This document shows positions 34,737-43,696 of a stretch of 64,000 bases of DNA, one piece after another. The DNA is taken from contig NZ_JAGFUX010000001.1 in the NCBI RefSeq assembly GCF_017601095.1, positions 124,001-188,000 of the forward strand, in the 5' to 3' direction. Source of the DNA: Streptococcus suis (GTDB lineage: Bacteria > Bacillota > Bacilli > Lactobacillales > Streptococcaceae). Every line of letters begins with the position of its first letter. The stretch's first letter is position 1. The notes under the pieces are model-generated. The model was not told where the DNA came from. It was given only the letters and a program-made list of their open reading frames with translations, and ran no database searches. The translations under genes and the position numbers were made by a program.

Positions 34737-36389
34737 ATGAAAATTATTATTGTCGGTGGGGTTGCTGGCGGTATGTCTGCTGCCACCCGTCTGCGTCGTC
34801 TCATGGAGGACGCTGAAATCATCGTATTCGAAAAAGGACCTTATGTTTCCTTTGCTAACTGTGGCTTACCTTATCATATTTCTGGTGAAATAGCAGAGCA
34901 TGATAGCTTATTACTCCAAACGCCAGAGAGTTTGAAACAACGCTTTAATCTAGATGTCCACCCCTTCCATGAAGTCATTAGTATCGATGCTGACAATCAA
35001 ACTGTAGCTGTCAAAACACCAGCTGGTGAAGTGGTTGAAAGCTACGACAAACTAATCCTATCACCCGGAGCCAAGCCTGTCATTCCAAATCTATCTGGTA
35101 TTGAAGAAGCTGAAAATCTTTTTACACTTCGTAATGTACCTGATTTGGACAAGATTATGAATAAACTAGACCAGATCAAGTCTGGTCATGCTGTGGTAAT
35201 TGGTGCAGGATTTATCGGTCTGGAAATGGCTGAAAATCTTGCCTTGAAAGGCCTGAAAGTCACACTTGTTGAACAGGCACCTCATGTTTTGCCTACTTTT
35301 GACCTAGAAATGGCTCGATATGTTGAAGCAGAGTTAACAAGTAAGGGTGTCGAGGTTATCACAGGGCAGTCTGTTACTGCTTTTTATGAACATGGTCAGG
35401 TAGTCGAATTGTCTAACGGACAAATCTTGTCATCTGATGTGACCATTCTCTCAGTCGGAGTTTCCCCAGATAGTCAACTGGCTAAAAATGCTGGAATTGA
35501 ACTGGGTCTCCGCGGAGGTATCCTTGTTGACCAAAACTACCAAACTAGTCAGAAGAATATTTATGCCGTTGGGGATGCTATTGTCGTCAAGCAAGAAATT
35601 ACTGGTCAAGACGCCTTGATTTCTCTGGCTTCTCCTGCAAACCGACAAGGCAGACAGGTGGCGGATGTTATCGCTGGACTTGCTAGAAAAAACAAAGGTT
35701 CTATTGGAACAGCTATCGTTAAAGTCTTTGACCTGGCTGCTGCCTCAACAGGATTGAGCGAAGGTACTGTCCAATCACTCGGCTATGAATATGCCGTCGT
35801 TCATACTACTGGAAAAGACCATGCAGGATATTATCCTGGTGCGACTGATATTGTTTTAAAACTCATTTTCTCTCCAACTGACGGCAAAATTTTCGGTGCC
35901 CAGGCAGTCGGTCAAAAGGGAGTAGATAAACGGATAGACGTCCTTGCCACTGCTATCAAGGCTGGACTGACGATTTTTGATTTACCAGAGCTTGAATTGA
36001 CCTACGCTCCACCATTTGGCTCAGCCAAAGACCCTGTCAATATGATTGGCTACGCTGCCATGAATATTGCTGAGGGGATTAGCCAAAATATCCAATGGCA
36101 CCAGTTAGATGTGGAGCTAGCAAACGGCAAAATCTTGTTGGATGTCCGCAATCCTGGTGAAGTCGCGAATGGACAATTTAGAGAGTTTATTCCTATTCCT
36201 TTGGACCAATTGCGTGACCGAATTGGCGAATTGGACAAGTCAAAAGAATACATTGCCAGCTGTCACAGTGGTCTTCGCTCGTACATAGCCGAACGTATCT
36301 TAAAAGAAAAGGGCTTTAAGGTAAAAAACCTAGACGGAGCTTATTCTCTCTATAGAATGGCTTTACCAGAAAACATCATTACCCCATAA
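34737..36389 (+). CDS. CoA-disulfide reductase with C-terminal rhodanese domain
   Basis: 550 residues. FAD/NAD(P)H-dependent pyridine nucleotide-disulfide oxidoreductase with GGVAGGMSAA at the N-terminus and the single redox Cys42 in SFANCGLPYH. The rhodanese domain covers about 460-550 with Cys in ASCHSGLRS. CoADR-RHD proteins reduce CoA persulfide/polysulfide. With the free rhodanese and CstR-like repressor this is a reactive-sulfur detoxification unit. Confidence 0.93.
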   Translation: MKIIIVGGVAGGMSAATRLRRLMEDAEIIVFEKGPYVSFANCGLPYHISGEIAEHDSLLLQTPESLKQRFNLDVHPFHEVISIDADNQTVAVKTPAGEVVESYDKLILSPGAKPVIPNLSGIEEAENLFTLRNVPDLDKIMNKLDQIKSGHAVVIGAGFIGLEMAENLALKGLKVTLVEQAPHVLPTFDLEMARYVEAELTSKGVEVITGQSVTAFYEHGQVVELSNGQILSSDVTILSVGVSPDSQLAKNAGIELGLRGGILVDQNYQTSQKNIYAVGDAIVVKQEITGQDALISLASPANRQGRQVADVIAGLARKNKGSIGTAIVKVFDLAAASTGLSEGTVQSLGYEYAVVHTTGKDHAGYYPGATDIVLKLIFSPTDGKIFGAQAVGQKGVDKRIDVLATAIKAGLTIFDLPELELTYAPPFGSAKDPVNMIGYAAMNIAEGISQNIQWHQLDVELANGKILLDVRNPGEVANGQFREFIPIPLDQLRDRIGELDKSKEYIASCHSGLRSYIAERILKEKGFKVKNLDGAYSLYRMALPENIITP

Positions 36390-36390
36390 G

Positions 36391-36425
36391 AAAACAGCTT
36401 CTAGATTATTCTAGAGGCTGTTTTT
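36391..36425 (+). terminator. terminator of the sulfur operon
   Basis: AAAACAGC-t-TCTAGA / TCTAGA-g-GCTGTTTTT; long stem, starting just after the stop codon. Confidence 0.85.
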
Positions 36426-36667
36426 AGTAGATTAAACTGACAATCATAGCAAGACAAAAGAGGACTGAAACAGTTCCAAGGAACAGTAAATGTGCCTTTT
36501 TCGTCATGACCAGATAGCCAAAAAACTCACGAATGAAGGCATTGAGACTGAAATAAAACTTAGTCTTGACTCCATAGCCGATACATTTTATCTTTAGTTT
36601 TCGAGCCAATAGCAGAGCTCTAAAAACATGATAGTAATTGGTGACAAGGACAGTCAGAAAAATACCG
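36424..36667 (-). pseudogene. 5'-truncated YdcF/DUF218 family gene
   Basis: The frame starts directly after the rnhB stop and reads GIFLTVLVTNYYHVFRALLL followed by ARKLKIKCIGYG and two hydrophobic stretches. This is the C-terminal third of a DUF218 (YdcF/SanA-like) membrane protein. The N-terminal part is missing. The internal ATG at 36609 would give 61 residues, but a functional product is unlikely. Confidence 0.7.
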
Positions 36668-37447
36668 TCACGACGATTTCCCTCCTGCTAGCATTGACTT
36701 GATGGGCTCAAAGGTCTTTCGGTGAATGGATGTGATACCTAGCTTGTTCAAGCCTTCCAAATGCTCTGCTGTTCCGTAACCTGCATTCTTGCCAAAACCA
36801 TAGCCAGAAAACTCCTTGTCATAGTCCGCCATCATCTTGTCCCGCGTCACCTTGGCAACGATTGAGGCTGCTGCGATAGACAGGCTATTGGCATCTCCCT
36901 TGATGATGGAAGTTTGCGGTATGGGCGTATCCAACTTCATGGCATCGATGAGCAGGTGGTCAGGTTTCTGGCTTAATTTACCCAAAGCCTCCAGCATGGC
37001 TAACTTGGTTGCCTCGTAGATGTTGACCCGATCGATGACAGCTGCATCTTTTATTCCCACACCAACTGCCAGCGCCCGTTCCATGACCTCTTGGTAAATG
37101 GCCTCGTGCTTGGACTTGGGGATTTTCTTGGAGTCGTTGAGGTAGCGGATTTTACACCCTTTGGGCAAGATTACCGCCGCTGCCACCACCGGACCTGCTA
37201 GAGGCCCCCGGCCGACTTCGTCGATACCAGCGATGAACTCCACCCCATTTTCATAAAGGGCTTTTTCGTAAGATAGCATAGCTTCTAAGCGGGCATCTTC
37301 TGCTGCTTCTTTTTCCAGCTCCTTACGGCGTTTCTTGATGGCAGTCTGAACCCCTGCTCGCTCATCCTGAGCTAAGTCTGCCCAGACAGGACTAGCCAGA
37401 CTGTCCACCTGAGCCAGCAGAGCAGTCACCTCCTTAATCGTTGCCAT
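36668..37447 (-). CDS. rnhB: ribonuclease HII
   Basis: 259 residues, the long streptococcal form. The N-terminal substrate-binding extension (about 70) is followed by [13 protein letters not shown] with the catalytic Asp-Glu, LNDSKK, and the later acidic residues in LLIDAMK and KVTRDK. It removes ribonucleotides and RNA from DNA hybrids. Its start overlaps the rbgA end by 14 nt, so the two form an operon. Confidence 0.97.
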   Translation of the reverse strand: MATIKEVTALLAQVDSLASPVWADLAQDERAGVQTAIKKRRKELEKEAAEDARLEAMLSYEKALYENGVEFIAGIDEVGRGPLAGPVVAAAVILPKGCKIRYLNDSKKIPKSKHEAIYQEVMERALAVGVGIKDAAVIDRVNIYEATKLAMLEALGKLSQKPDHLLIDAMKLDTPIPQTSIIKGDANSLSIAAASIVAKVTRDKMMADYDKEFSGYGFGKNAGYGTAEHLEGLNKLGITSIHRKTFEPIKSMLAGGKSS

Positions 37448-38285
37448 CTAAGTCACTCACCCTATCTAATGTATAAGTGCCTAAACGACCATCTCGAACA
37501 TCCTTGACAAAGAGATTGTAGAAACGGTCATAATCATCACGGAAGCCCAATTTCTTGGTCCAGTCCATGATGAGTTCAGGCGTTTCCTGCTCCAAATCCA
37601 TACCCTTAAACCGCTCCTGCAGGCGTTCTGGATAGTTTGCCTTGAAATAGTCCAGACCAAAAATAGTGACTTCGTCCATAGGCAAAAGTTGGTCCTTGAT
37701 AGCCCCAGTCAGAGCCAACTTGAGACCGACTTCTTGGTCTTCAAACTTAGGCCAGAGAATCCCCGGTGTATCAAGGATTTCAAGGTCTTTATTGGATTTG
37801 AGCCACTGCTGCCCCTTGGTCACACCTGGTTTGTTGCCGACGACGGCGATTTTCTTACCTGCCAGACGGTTCATGAGGGTGGATTTTCCAGCGTTTGGAA
37901 TACCGATAATCATGGTCCGCAAGGTTTCTTTTTGAATACCTCTCTCGCGTAGGCGTACAATCTTGTCTTTCATCAGGCTCTTGGCTGCGTCGGTCACTTT
38001 TTTCACCGTCACTTGCTCTTTTGAGTTGATGGCAAGGGTACGAATGCCCTGACCTTCAAAGTAGCTCTGCCATTCTTTTGTACGAACAGGGTCTGCCAAA
38101 TCAACCTTATTTAAAATCATAAGCTTGGGCTTATCACCAACAATCTTGGTCAGCATGGGGTTTTGGCTGGATAGGGGCAGGCGGGCATCGACCAAAATGG
38201 TCACGAAATCAACGTGCTTGATGTTTTCCTGCACCTGCCGGCGAGCCTTGGACATGTGGCCCGGAAACCATTGAATTGTTGCCAT
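37434..38285 (-). CDS. rbgA: ribosome biogenesis GTPase RbgA (YlqF)
   Basis: 283 residues with the circularly permuted GTPase order: NKVDLAD (G4) comes first, then GIPNAGKST (G1), and DTPGILWP (G3). The N-terminal [12 protein letters not shown] is characteristic. It promotes late assembly of the 50S subunit. It marks the left core boundary of the accessory island. Confidence 0.97.
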   Translation of the reverse strand: MATIQWFPGHMSKARRQVQENIKHVDFVTILVDARLPLSSQNPMLTKIVGDKPKLMILNKVDLADPVRTKEWQSYFEGQGIRTLAINSKEQVTVKKVTDAAKSLMKDKIVRLRERGIQKETLRTMIIGIPNAGKSTLMNRLAGKKIAVVGNKPGVTKGQQWLKSNKDLEILDTPGILWPKFEDQEVGLKLALTGAIKDQLLPMDEVTIFGLDYFKANYPERLQERFKGMDLEQETPELIMDWTKKLGFRDDYDRFYNLFVKDVRDGRLGTYTLDRVSDLDGND

Positions 38286-38340
38286 GGGATTAAAACTCCT
38301 TTACTTTGGGCTTTTATGAGCCTAACTTGATATTTTTTAT

Positions 38341-38364
38341 AAGAATTGGGCAGTTATTGGGCAA
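38341..38364. other. probable left end of the integrated island (TTGGGCA repeats)
   Basis: Two TTGGGCA units (AATTGGGCAG-TTA-TTGGGCAAA) overlap the integrase stop codon. A similar pair in the same orientation lies at 54207-54232. Likely integrase arm or attachment sequences; the exact core is not resolved. Confidence 0.4.
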
Positions 38365-39601
38365 AATCAAGCTTATTAAAATAAGTTGTGATTGCTTGAA
38401 CTGATTTTTCTTGAGTCCCAACTTCAAGATGTGTATATCCATTAGTTGTCTCTACTTCAACGTGTCCAACTCTTAATTGAATTTCTTTTAATGGTACATC
38501 ATTATTATTTCTCAAAGCTGAAATATGAATATGACGGAAACTGTGTGGTACAACGTTTTTGTTCCATTTAAAACCATACCGAGCTTCACAGTTTTTTCGT
38601 AAATCTTTATTGATTCGTGTCAGAATAGCTCGAAAACTTTGCGAGGTGATTGGTGAACCATACTCTGTCTTAAAAAGATAATCATTTTCCCAAAATGCCT
38701 CGGATGGATGGGTTGTCATATGTGTTTGAAAATCTTTATTACGAATGGAAACTCGTTGAACTGCCTCCATAACAAAATCTGGAAGTAAGATTGTCCGCTC
38801 ACCAGCCGTAGTTTTTGTTGAATCATCATAAAAATCTTCAACTTTCAGGTCATGCGATTGTAGTGACTTTGAAATTTCAACACTTTGTTTATCAAAATCA
38901 AAATCTGTCTCACGCAACGCAGAGGCTTCTCCAATTCGACAGCCTGAACCTACCAGAAAAATTGCTAGATCAAAGTAATTTTTATTCCTTCGCTTATTTA
39001 GTTCTGAAAACAGAACTTGGACTTCTGCTTCTGTCAAAAACTTTGCTTCTTTACGTTCTTTGCGTTCTTTCTTATCTGAAATTGAAGCATAAAGTTTAAT
39101 AACTCTGGATGGAGAATAGGGAATAACAGAATGCAGGACTGCATAATCAAAAATTTTATTCAAGGTTGATTTAATATGTTGCATCGTTGAATGACTAGCA
39201 TTATATTTAACTCGATATTCTTCTAAACTATTTCTTATTAAAAGTGGAGTAATAACTTCTAAAAGTATGTCGTTAGGAAGCATCTCGGAAAGTCTGTTTA
39301 ATACCAATCTTTCACGTTTAACGGTGTTAGGTTTGACAGTTGTAGACCAAGTTGAAAACCAATGTTCAATTAACTCTCCAAACGTAGTTATTTTTTTCGA
39401 TTTATATTTTGATTCTAATTCATTGACGATTCTGTCAATTTTGTCCAACAATTCACGTTCTGCTTGTCGAATAGCCTTTGGACTATTCTGTTTAAAGGAA
39501 ACGGAAGCTCTTTTAATCTTATTTGTAATCGGATCTGTATAACGTTCTATCACAACATAGGTTTCATTTCCATTTTTATCTACTCTCGTTTCTAAATACA
39601 T
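38354..39601 (-). CDS. tyrosine-type integrase of the island
   Basis: 415 residues, typical of Gram-positive phage and ICE integrases: N-terminal arm-binding domain, SAM-like domain (about 65-165), catalytic domain with Arg in GSGCRIGEA, His-x-x-Arg in PHSFRHIHIS, His in RVGHVE and Tyr in NGYTHLE. It faces the rbgA side and is preceded by a small excisionase-like gene, so it marks one end of a mobile element. The element type (phage remnant, ICE or IME) is unclear. Confidence 0.93.
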   Translation of the reverse strand: MYLETRVDKNGNETYVVIERYTDPITNKIKRASVSFKQNSPKAIRQAERELLDKIDRIVNELESKYKSKKITTFGELIEHWFSTWSTTVKPNTVKRERLVLNRLSEMLPNDILLEVITPLLIRNSLEEYRVKYNASHSTMQHIKSTLNKIFDYAVLHSVIPYSPSRVIKLYASISDKKERKERKEAKFLTEAEVQVLFSELNKRRNKNYFDLAIFLVGSGCRIGEASALRETDFDFDKQSVEISKSLQSHDLKVEDFYDDSTKTTAGERTILLPDFVMEAVQRVSIRNKDFQTHMTTHPSEAFWENDYLFKTEYGSPITSQSFRAILTRINKDLRKNCEARYGFKWNKNVVPHSFRHIHISALRNNNDVPLKEIQLRVGHVEVETTNGYTHLEVGTQEKSVQAITTYFNKLDFAQ

Positions 39602-39675
39602 ATTATTCCTTTCTTTAAAAACGATAAAATAGATAGCTAACCAAACTATTTTACCATTTTTTTCTTTTTTTTGCT

Positions 39676-39930
39676 TTATCGTTTTATTTTCGTTCGATGT
39701 TTATATCTTAGAAATTCTTCAAAGCGATCAATTTTAACAAACATTGTCTTATGTGAAGGATTAATAACGGCATCACGAAATTTTTTACTTGCTCTCATTT
39801 CACGTAGCCATCTATTCAAGGTATGTATTGATAATCCAGACCAAATTTTTAAAAGAGTTTGCTTATCAGCCCATCCACTGCCGTTACTGTATTTCATCTC
39901 ATACAGATTTTTATTATTTTTTGAATTCAT
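39676..39930 (-). CDS. excisionase-like small DNA-binding protein
   Basis: About 84 residues (88 if a GTG at 39942 is used); neither start has a strong ribosome site. The winged helix-turn-helix pattern GWADKQTLLKIWSGLSIHTL followed by a basic C-terminus fits recombination directionality factors. Its place directly upstream of the integrase supports an Xis role. Function is inferred. Confidence 0.6.
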   Translation of the reverse strand: MNSKNNKNLYEMKYSNGSGWADKQTLLKIWSGLSIHTLNRWLREMRASKKFRDAVINPSHKTMFVKIDRFEEFLRYKHRTKIKR

Positions 39931-39942
39931 ATTAAAATCCAC

Positions 39943-40378
39943 TTTCTTTTCTCAAAAGCAATTATGCCACAATCGTATGAAAATCTTGATAAAAAATTTT
40001 TTTATTCAAATTTGTAGCAACAAATAGTCTTTCATAATATATGGATTGAATTCTCAATAACTTTAATTATTCATAATAGTTTTTATCGAATTTCATGGGT
40101 GATAGTCCAACATTCTTGGAATTTATATATAGAAAAAAATATTTTTAATAAAGCGAAACACATTGATTACACAATAAACTAATATATTATTGTCCTCACA
40201 ATTTGAAGATAATCGTCTCTTCTCCTGCTACACATAAAACGCTCTAGTAATCAAACTGGAGCGTTTTTGTATTATCATATAAAAGAATAACTGTAATTTA
40301 TTGATCATTCATTTGAAAAAGCAAGATTAATAAAATCAAGTTGAAATATTAACTAATTTTGTTTTCAAGTAGAAGCAG
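39943..40378. other. AT-rich intergenic region with one terminator
   Basis: No coding potential recognised. A hairpin AAAACGCTC-t-AGT / ACT-g-GAGCGTTTTT at 40236-40269 can terminate transcription in both directions. Confidence 0.6.
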
Positions 40379-40807
40379 TTAAGATGATAAAATAGATTTT
40401 TTATTTCCTTCCAGAAAATTATCAAATCCCAAAGCTTGAATTGCTGAAATCGCAACATACCAGTTACCATTACAATAATGTGTAAAAATAACTTTCAGAG
40501 CATTTAGGAAATGTTGAATATCCTTTTCCATATTTGAAAACGAGAAAGAAGTTATCGATGGGTCATAAGCTGGATAAGTCATTTCAATAATGACAAGCGC
40601 ATCTGATTCTTCTGTTTCATCAAATACCTTTACCACGATATTGGAACCATCATTTTCTAATTGTAATTCATAGTAATCATCTGTTACGTACGGTATCAAA
40701 GAAAAATCTGTTCTTCTCCCATTTTCTGCAGCTTCTTCTTCTGCAGAAAATATTTCGTGTTTTATATGCTTAATGAGTACCTCATTAGATTCTAATAATT
40801 TTTTCAT
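40379..40807 (-). CDS. hypothetical protein of the island
   Basis: 142 residues, acidic, no membrane segment or known motif seen. The middle is beta-rich (YYELQLENDGSNIVVKVFDE) and the end helical (HFLNALKVIFTHYCNG). A weak ribosome site (GGAAAG) precedes it. It stands alone between the excisionase and the second recombinase. No function can be offered. Confidence 0.55.
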   Translation of the reverse strand: MKKLLESNEVLIKHIKHEIFSAEEEAAENGRRTDFSLIPYVTDDYYELQLENDGSNIVVKVFDETEESDALVIIEMTYPAYDPSITSFSFSNMEKDIQHFLNALKVIFTHYCNGNWYVAISAIQALGFDNFLEGNKKSILSS

Positions 40808-41163
40808 ACATTACTTTCCTTTCTTTAAATTTCTTAAATCCTCGCTATATTTAGTTATTTTTATCCACTCATAAACTGAACCTCACTTCCTATTTTGACT
40901 ATATTATGCCACTTTCACGTGAAAATAAAAAAACGTGCAGAACATACTTGCAAGCGAGCGAACATTATCTACTCGTTTTTTTATTTTTTTCAAAAAATGA
41001 CATAATACTATTGAATAAAATTGATGTAATAGAGATTGGAGGTGGAATACTGTATCATTTGATTATCAACACTGGACTCGGTGAAAAATGAAATTTCAAA
41101 TGCACAGACTTCTCTTGTTATTGGGTGTCATTGACCATAATGAGAATGTGAAAAAATAGTGAA

Positions 41164-41210
41164 ATAAATGGTTATTCTACGAATGAAATGAGTACAGAAT
41201 AACCATTTAT
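41164..41210. repeat. perfect 15-bp inverted repeat
   Basis: ATAAATGGTTATTCT / AGAATAACCATTTAT with a 17-nt loop. No T-run directly follows, so it is not an obvious terminator. Confidence 0.7.
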
Positions 41211-41294
41211 CAAAAAATATAGTACAGAAAAAAGTGTTTAATACAAAGTAAATTACGAAAGTTCGATATAAAAATAACCAGTTCAATGACTTAA

Positions 41295-41393
41295 CGATAA
41301 TTTTTGAGATATTCAACGGTGCTACTGAAGAATATTGAAAACGATAGTCCAAAAGGACAGCCTCAACGAAAATTATCGGAGCATACCCAGCTC
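41295..41393 (+). other. three-way-junction-like foldable sequence ahead of a tyrosine recombinase gene
   Basis: Outer stem CGATAATTTT-TGAG with CTCA-(ACG)-AAAATTATCG (14 bp, 3-nt bulge). Inside are ATATTC...GAATAT and GTCC-AAAA-GGAC hairpins; a further GAGC-N7-GCTC follows. It could be a leader RNA or a folded recombination site. Confidence 0.45.
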
Positions 41394-41460
41394 GTAATTA
41401 AAAAGGGTGGGAGGCAATTTAACAGTAACAAGCATTTTTAAGAAAGAAAGGAGAAAGAGA

Positions 41461-42426
41461 ATGCCAAGAAAAAGGAATTCTTTGAAACATGATATATTCG
41501 TCTCAGCAACTAAAAATGTTACAAACAATACATCTCGAACTTCATACAAACGTTCTGCTACTCGTTTTTCTAAATGGGCTAAGGTTAATGGAATAAAGAA
41601 AATTTCTGATATTACAGAAGAAGTTCTTCAAAAATATCATGATGATCTTCAACAAGATCCAAAACAGTACACTCCCGCAACTATTCATACATACCTCGCT
41701 CCAATCGCAAAAGCTTCCGGAATCAACCTCAATCGCATCAAAAAACAAAAACGAACAAGCGATAAAATAGTTAGAGGACGAAAACATGAGGCTAATGAAC
41801 AAGGGAAAAAACAAGAATTGAACTCTCGCTTCTCTCGCCTTTTAAACTTTCAGAAAGTCGTTGGAATTCGTCGTAACGAACTCAAACACCTTACTGGTTC
41901 AGATTTTAAAGAAGATGAATATGGCAATTGTTATGTTTATGTTAAAAGGGGAAAAGGGGGAAAGAAACAGATGCAATATATATTGCCTAAAGACGCTGAA
42001 ATAGTAAGGAAAACTTTTCAAGGAATCGGGAAAAACGAATTAGTATTCAAAGAAGAAGAGATGAATAACCATATTAATTTACATGCGCTACGTGCTCAAC
42101 ATTCAAGAGATAGCTACTTCTTCTACCTTAAAAAGATTCAACAAAACCCAAAAATGAAACACACACTTTCAAATTTCCTAATCAAAAAATGGGAAGAAGG
42201 ACATCAGAAATTAAAAAATGAATCACCAAGTCAATACGAAAAACAGCGTAGAAACTTCATTTATGACCTACGCGACGAACTTTATGTTCTGCGTGGGTCA
42301 AATAAATCAAAAGCTATTTCCTCTGGAATGCCAATCGAATATAACCGTTTAGCGCTAATGGCTGTATCTGTTTTAAATTTATCACATTGGCGTTTATCTG
42401 TTACTGTAACAAATTACATTTTGTAA
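41461..42426 (+). CDS. second tyrosine recombinase-like protein
   Basis: 321 residues from ATG 41461 with AAGGAG. An N-terminal SAM-like domain (RSATRFSKWAKVNGI ... YTPATIHTYLAPIA) is followed by a catalytic-type domain: Arg in GIRRNELKHL, His-x-x-Arg in LHALRAQHSR, His-Trp in LSHWR and a terminal Tyr in TNYIL. The order fits a tyrosine recombinase, though the C-terminus is very short. A decayed copy of its 3' end lies at 52434-52672. The foldable sequence at 41295 precedes it. Confidence 0.72.
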   Translation: MPRKRNSLKHDIFVSATKNVTNNTSRTSYKRSATRFSKWAKVNGIKKISDITEEVLQKYHDDLQQDPKQYTPATIHTYLAPIAKASGINLNRIKKQKRTSDKIVRGRKHEANEQGKKQELNSRFSRLLNFQKVVGIRRNELKHLTGSDFKEDEYGNCYVYVKRGKGGKKQMQYILPKDAEIVRKTFQGIGKNELVFKEEEMNNHINLHALRAQHSRDSYFFYLKKIQQNPKMKHTLSNFLIKKWEEGHQKLKNESPSQYEKQRRNFIYDLRDELYVLRGSNKSKAISSGMPIEYNRLALMAVSVLNLSHWRLSVTVTNYIL

Positions 42427-42442
42427 CAATTTTTTTGATTTA

Positions 42443-42471
42443 TTGTTTCTGACATAATGTATTTGTAGAAT
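42443..42471 (+). promoter_or_regulatory. promoter of the OB-fold-like gene
   Basis: TTGTTT, 17-bp spacer, TAGAAT. The spacer contains TGACATAAT, seen also near 40998. Confidence 0.5.
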
Positions 42472-42494
42472 ATTGAAGTAATGGAGGACATAAT

Positions 42495-43100
42495 ATGAGG
42501 AATCAAAATAATCTACAAAACATAAACCGAAACACTATTTTCGCAAGAGGAAAAATTATTGAAATTAACGATAAAGATTGCGCACCATCATTTATCTTAT
42601 TCATTCGAAATGGTGCAGGTCGTAAACATACATATTTAACACTCAGATATGATCCAAATATTTTATATCCAATTAAAGGTACGAATGTTTACATCGAAGG
42701 ACATTTGAACAATGTTATTAATTCGAATAAATTTAAGAATCAACATTATTTTGCTGATAATCTAACTGTAGTGCAAACGGAAATATCAAATTATTTCAAC
42801 CTATCAAAGTCGAATGGATTTGCATTCCCAAAGCATTTTGCAAAATTTTTTGTTTATGGAACTGTTATTAATATGAATGTTAATAACAATTCCATCTGGA
42901 TTGAACTTAAAATTAAAGATGAAAATGATAATGAAGTCAAAATTCAGTACAGCAAAAAAATGAGAGTCAGTGACATAAAATTTAAGGTTGGTGACAAAGT
43001 ATATGTCTATGCATTACCAATATCCACAGAAAAATTATTAAATGAGGAAATAGTGAACTTTGAAACATTAGTGGCAGAAGATATTGTAATCGAGCAATAA
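42495..43100 (+). CDS. hypothetical protein, possibly two OB-fold domains
   Basis: 201 residues, basic, no membrane segment. Two similar beta-rich halves can be seen: TIFARGKIIEINDKDCAPSF with YPIKGTNVYIEGHL, and FVYGTVINMNVNNNSIWIEL with FKVGDKVYVYAL. The pattern of start strand, 'IKG-x-x-V-Y' strand and end strand resembles SSB or replication-associated OB folds, but no sure family match. Good ribosome site (ATGGAGGAC). It ends in a bidirectional terminator. Confidence 0.6.
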   Translation: MRNQNNLQNINRNTIFARGKIIEINDKDCAPSFILFIRNGAGRKHTYLTLRYDPNILYPIKGTNVYIEGHLNNVINSNKFKNQHYFADNLTVVQTEISNYFNLSKSNGFAFPKHFAKFFVYGTVINMNVNNNSIWIELKIKDENDNEVKIQYSKKMRVSDIKFKVGDKVYVYALPISTEKLLNEEIVNFETLVAEDIVIEQ

Positions 43101-43110
43101 AAAAATAGAA

Positions 43111-43150
43111 AAAAGTGGAGACTTCGAACGATTGAAGTTCCCACTTTCTT
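43111..43150. terminator. bidirectional terminator
   Basis: AAAGTGG and GACTTC pair with GAAGTT and CCACTTT across an 8-nt loop; T-rich on both sides. Serves convergent genes 42495 (+) and 43154 (-). Confidence 0.75.
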
Positions 43151-43153
43151 TTG

Positions 43154-43537
43154 TTAATTTTCGATACTTCGCAATTTTTTAAAAGCATTTTTGTATTGCA
43201 TATTAGCATATTTTACTATCTCTTCAAAATCCTCCTCACTTATCCCGTTTCCTTCAATTTTATTCGAGATTCCAAATGGTTTATTTAATATATCCACTAT
43301 TTCATGCCAATAATTTGCAGTCAATTCATCTTCTGGTAGTTGTTCTTCAATTAAGTCACGACGTATTTGTTTAAAAGCCTCATCTAGTTTTTCAATTGAG
43401 CAATCGAGGCAGTGAGGTTGTATGTAATCTCTCATGGCAATTTTACAATCCTCAACATTGTTCGTGTGTGAAAATTTTTTCAGAATATCATTCATATCGT
43501 TATAAAAATTAGAAGGTAGCTCATTTTTCTTTCTCAT
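43154..43537 (-). CDS. hypothetical protein of the island
   Basis: 127 residues, highly charged and predicted helical. Three Cys near the middle (VEDCKIAM, HCLDCSIEK) might bind metal or be incidental. The ribosome site AGGAAAGAG precedes the ATG. Divergent from the HdiR-like repressor gene. No family recognised. Confidence 0.55.
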   Translation of the reverse strand: MRKKNELPSNFYNDMNDILKKFSHTNNVEDCKIAMRDYIQPHCLDCSIEKLDEAFKQIRRDLIEEQLPEDELTANYWHEIVDILNKPFGISNKIEGNGISEEDFEEIVKYANMQYKNAFKKLRSIEN

Positions 43538-43656
43538 AGAACTCTTTCCTATCCTTTATTTAGTCCATTCAATTGAGTGTATTTCTTGTATTTTATCACA
43601 ATCATCTAAAATACAATACAAATTATTTTACTTATTGCTTTTTTGTCCAAATTTGT

Positions 43657-43686
43657 TATAATTTTGTTAATCTATAATTTAACAAA
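43657..43686 (+). promoter_or_regulatory. promoter and operator of the HdiR/UmuC cassette
   Basis: Extended -10 TGTTATAAT (TATAAT 43657-43662), directly followed by the perfect inverted repeat TTTGTTAA-N8-TTAACAAA (43663-43686). A repressor there would block initiation or early elongation. Confidence 0.75.
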
Positions 43687-43696
43687 GAAGGTTTTT

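Larger units (their letters stand above)
40808..41460. other. intergenic region with several hairpins
   Basis: No convincing gene. It contains a TTTCACGTGAAAA palindrome near 40914, a TGACATAAT promoter-like motif near 40998, a 15-bp perfect hairpin at 41164-41210 and the 84-nt foldable unit at 41295. The frame 40906-41091 has no ribosome site. Confidence 0.5.

Noticed and set aside
36424..36609. 61-residue ORF as an independent small membrane protein
   Set aside because: The frame continues upstream without a start and matches the C-terminus of DUF218 proteins, so it is a truncation relic.
40906..41091. 61-residue + strand ORF
   Set aside because: No ribosome site and no recognisable protein features; likely chance.
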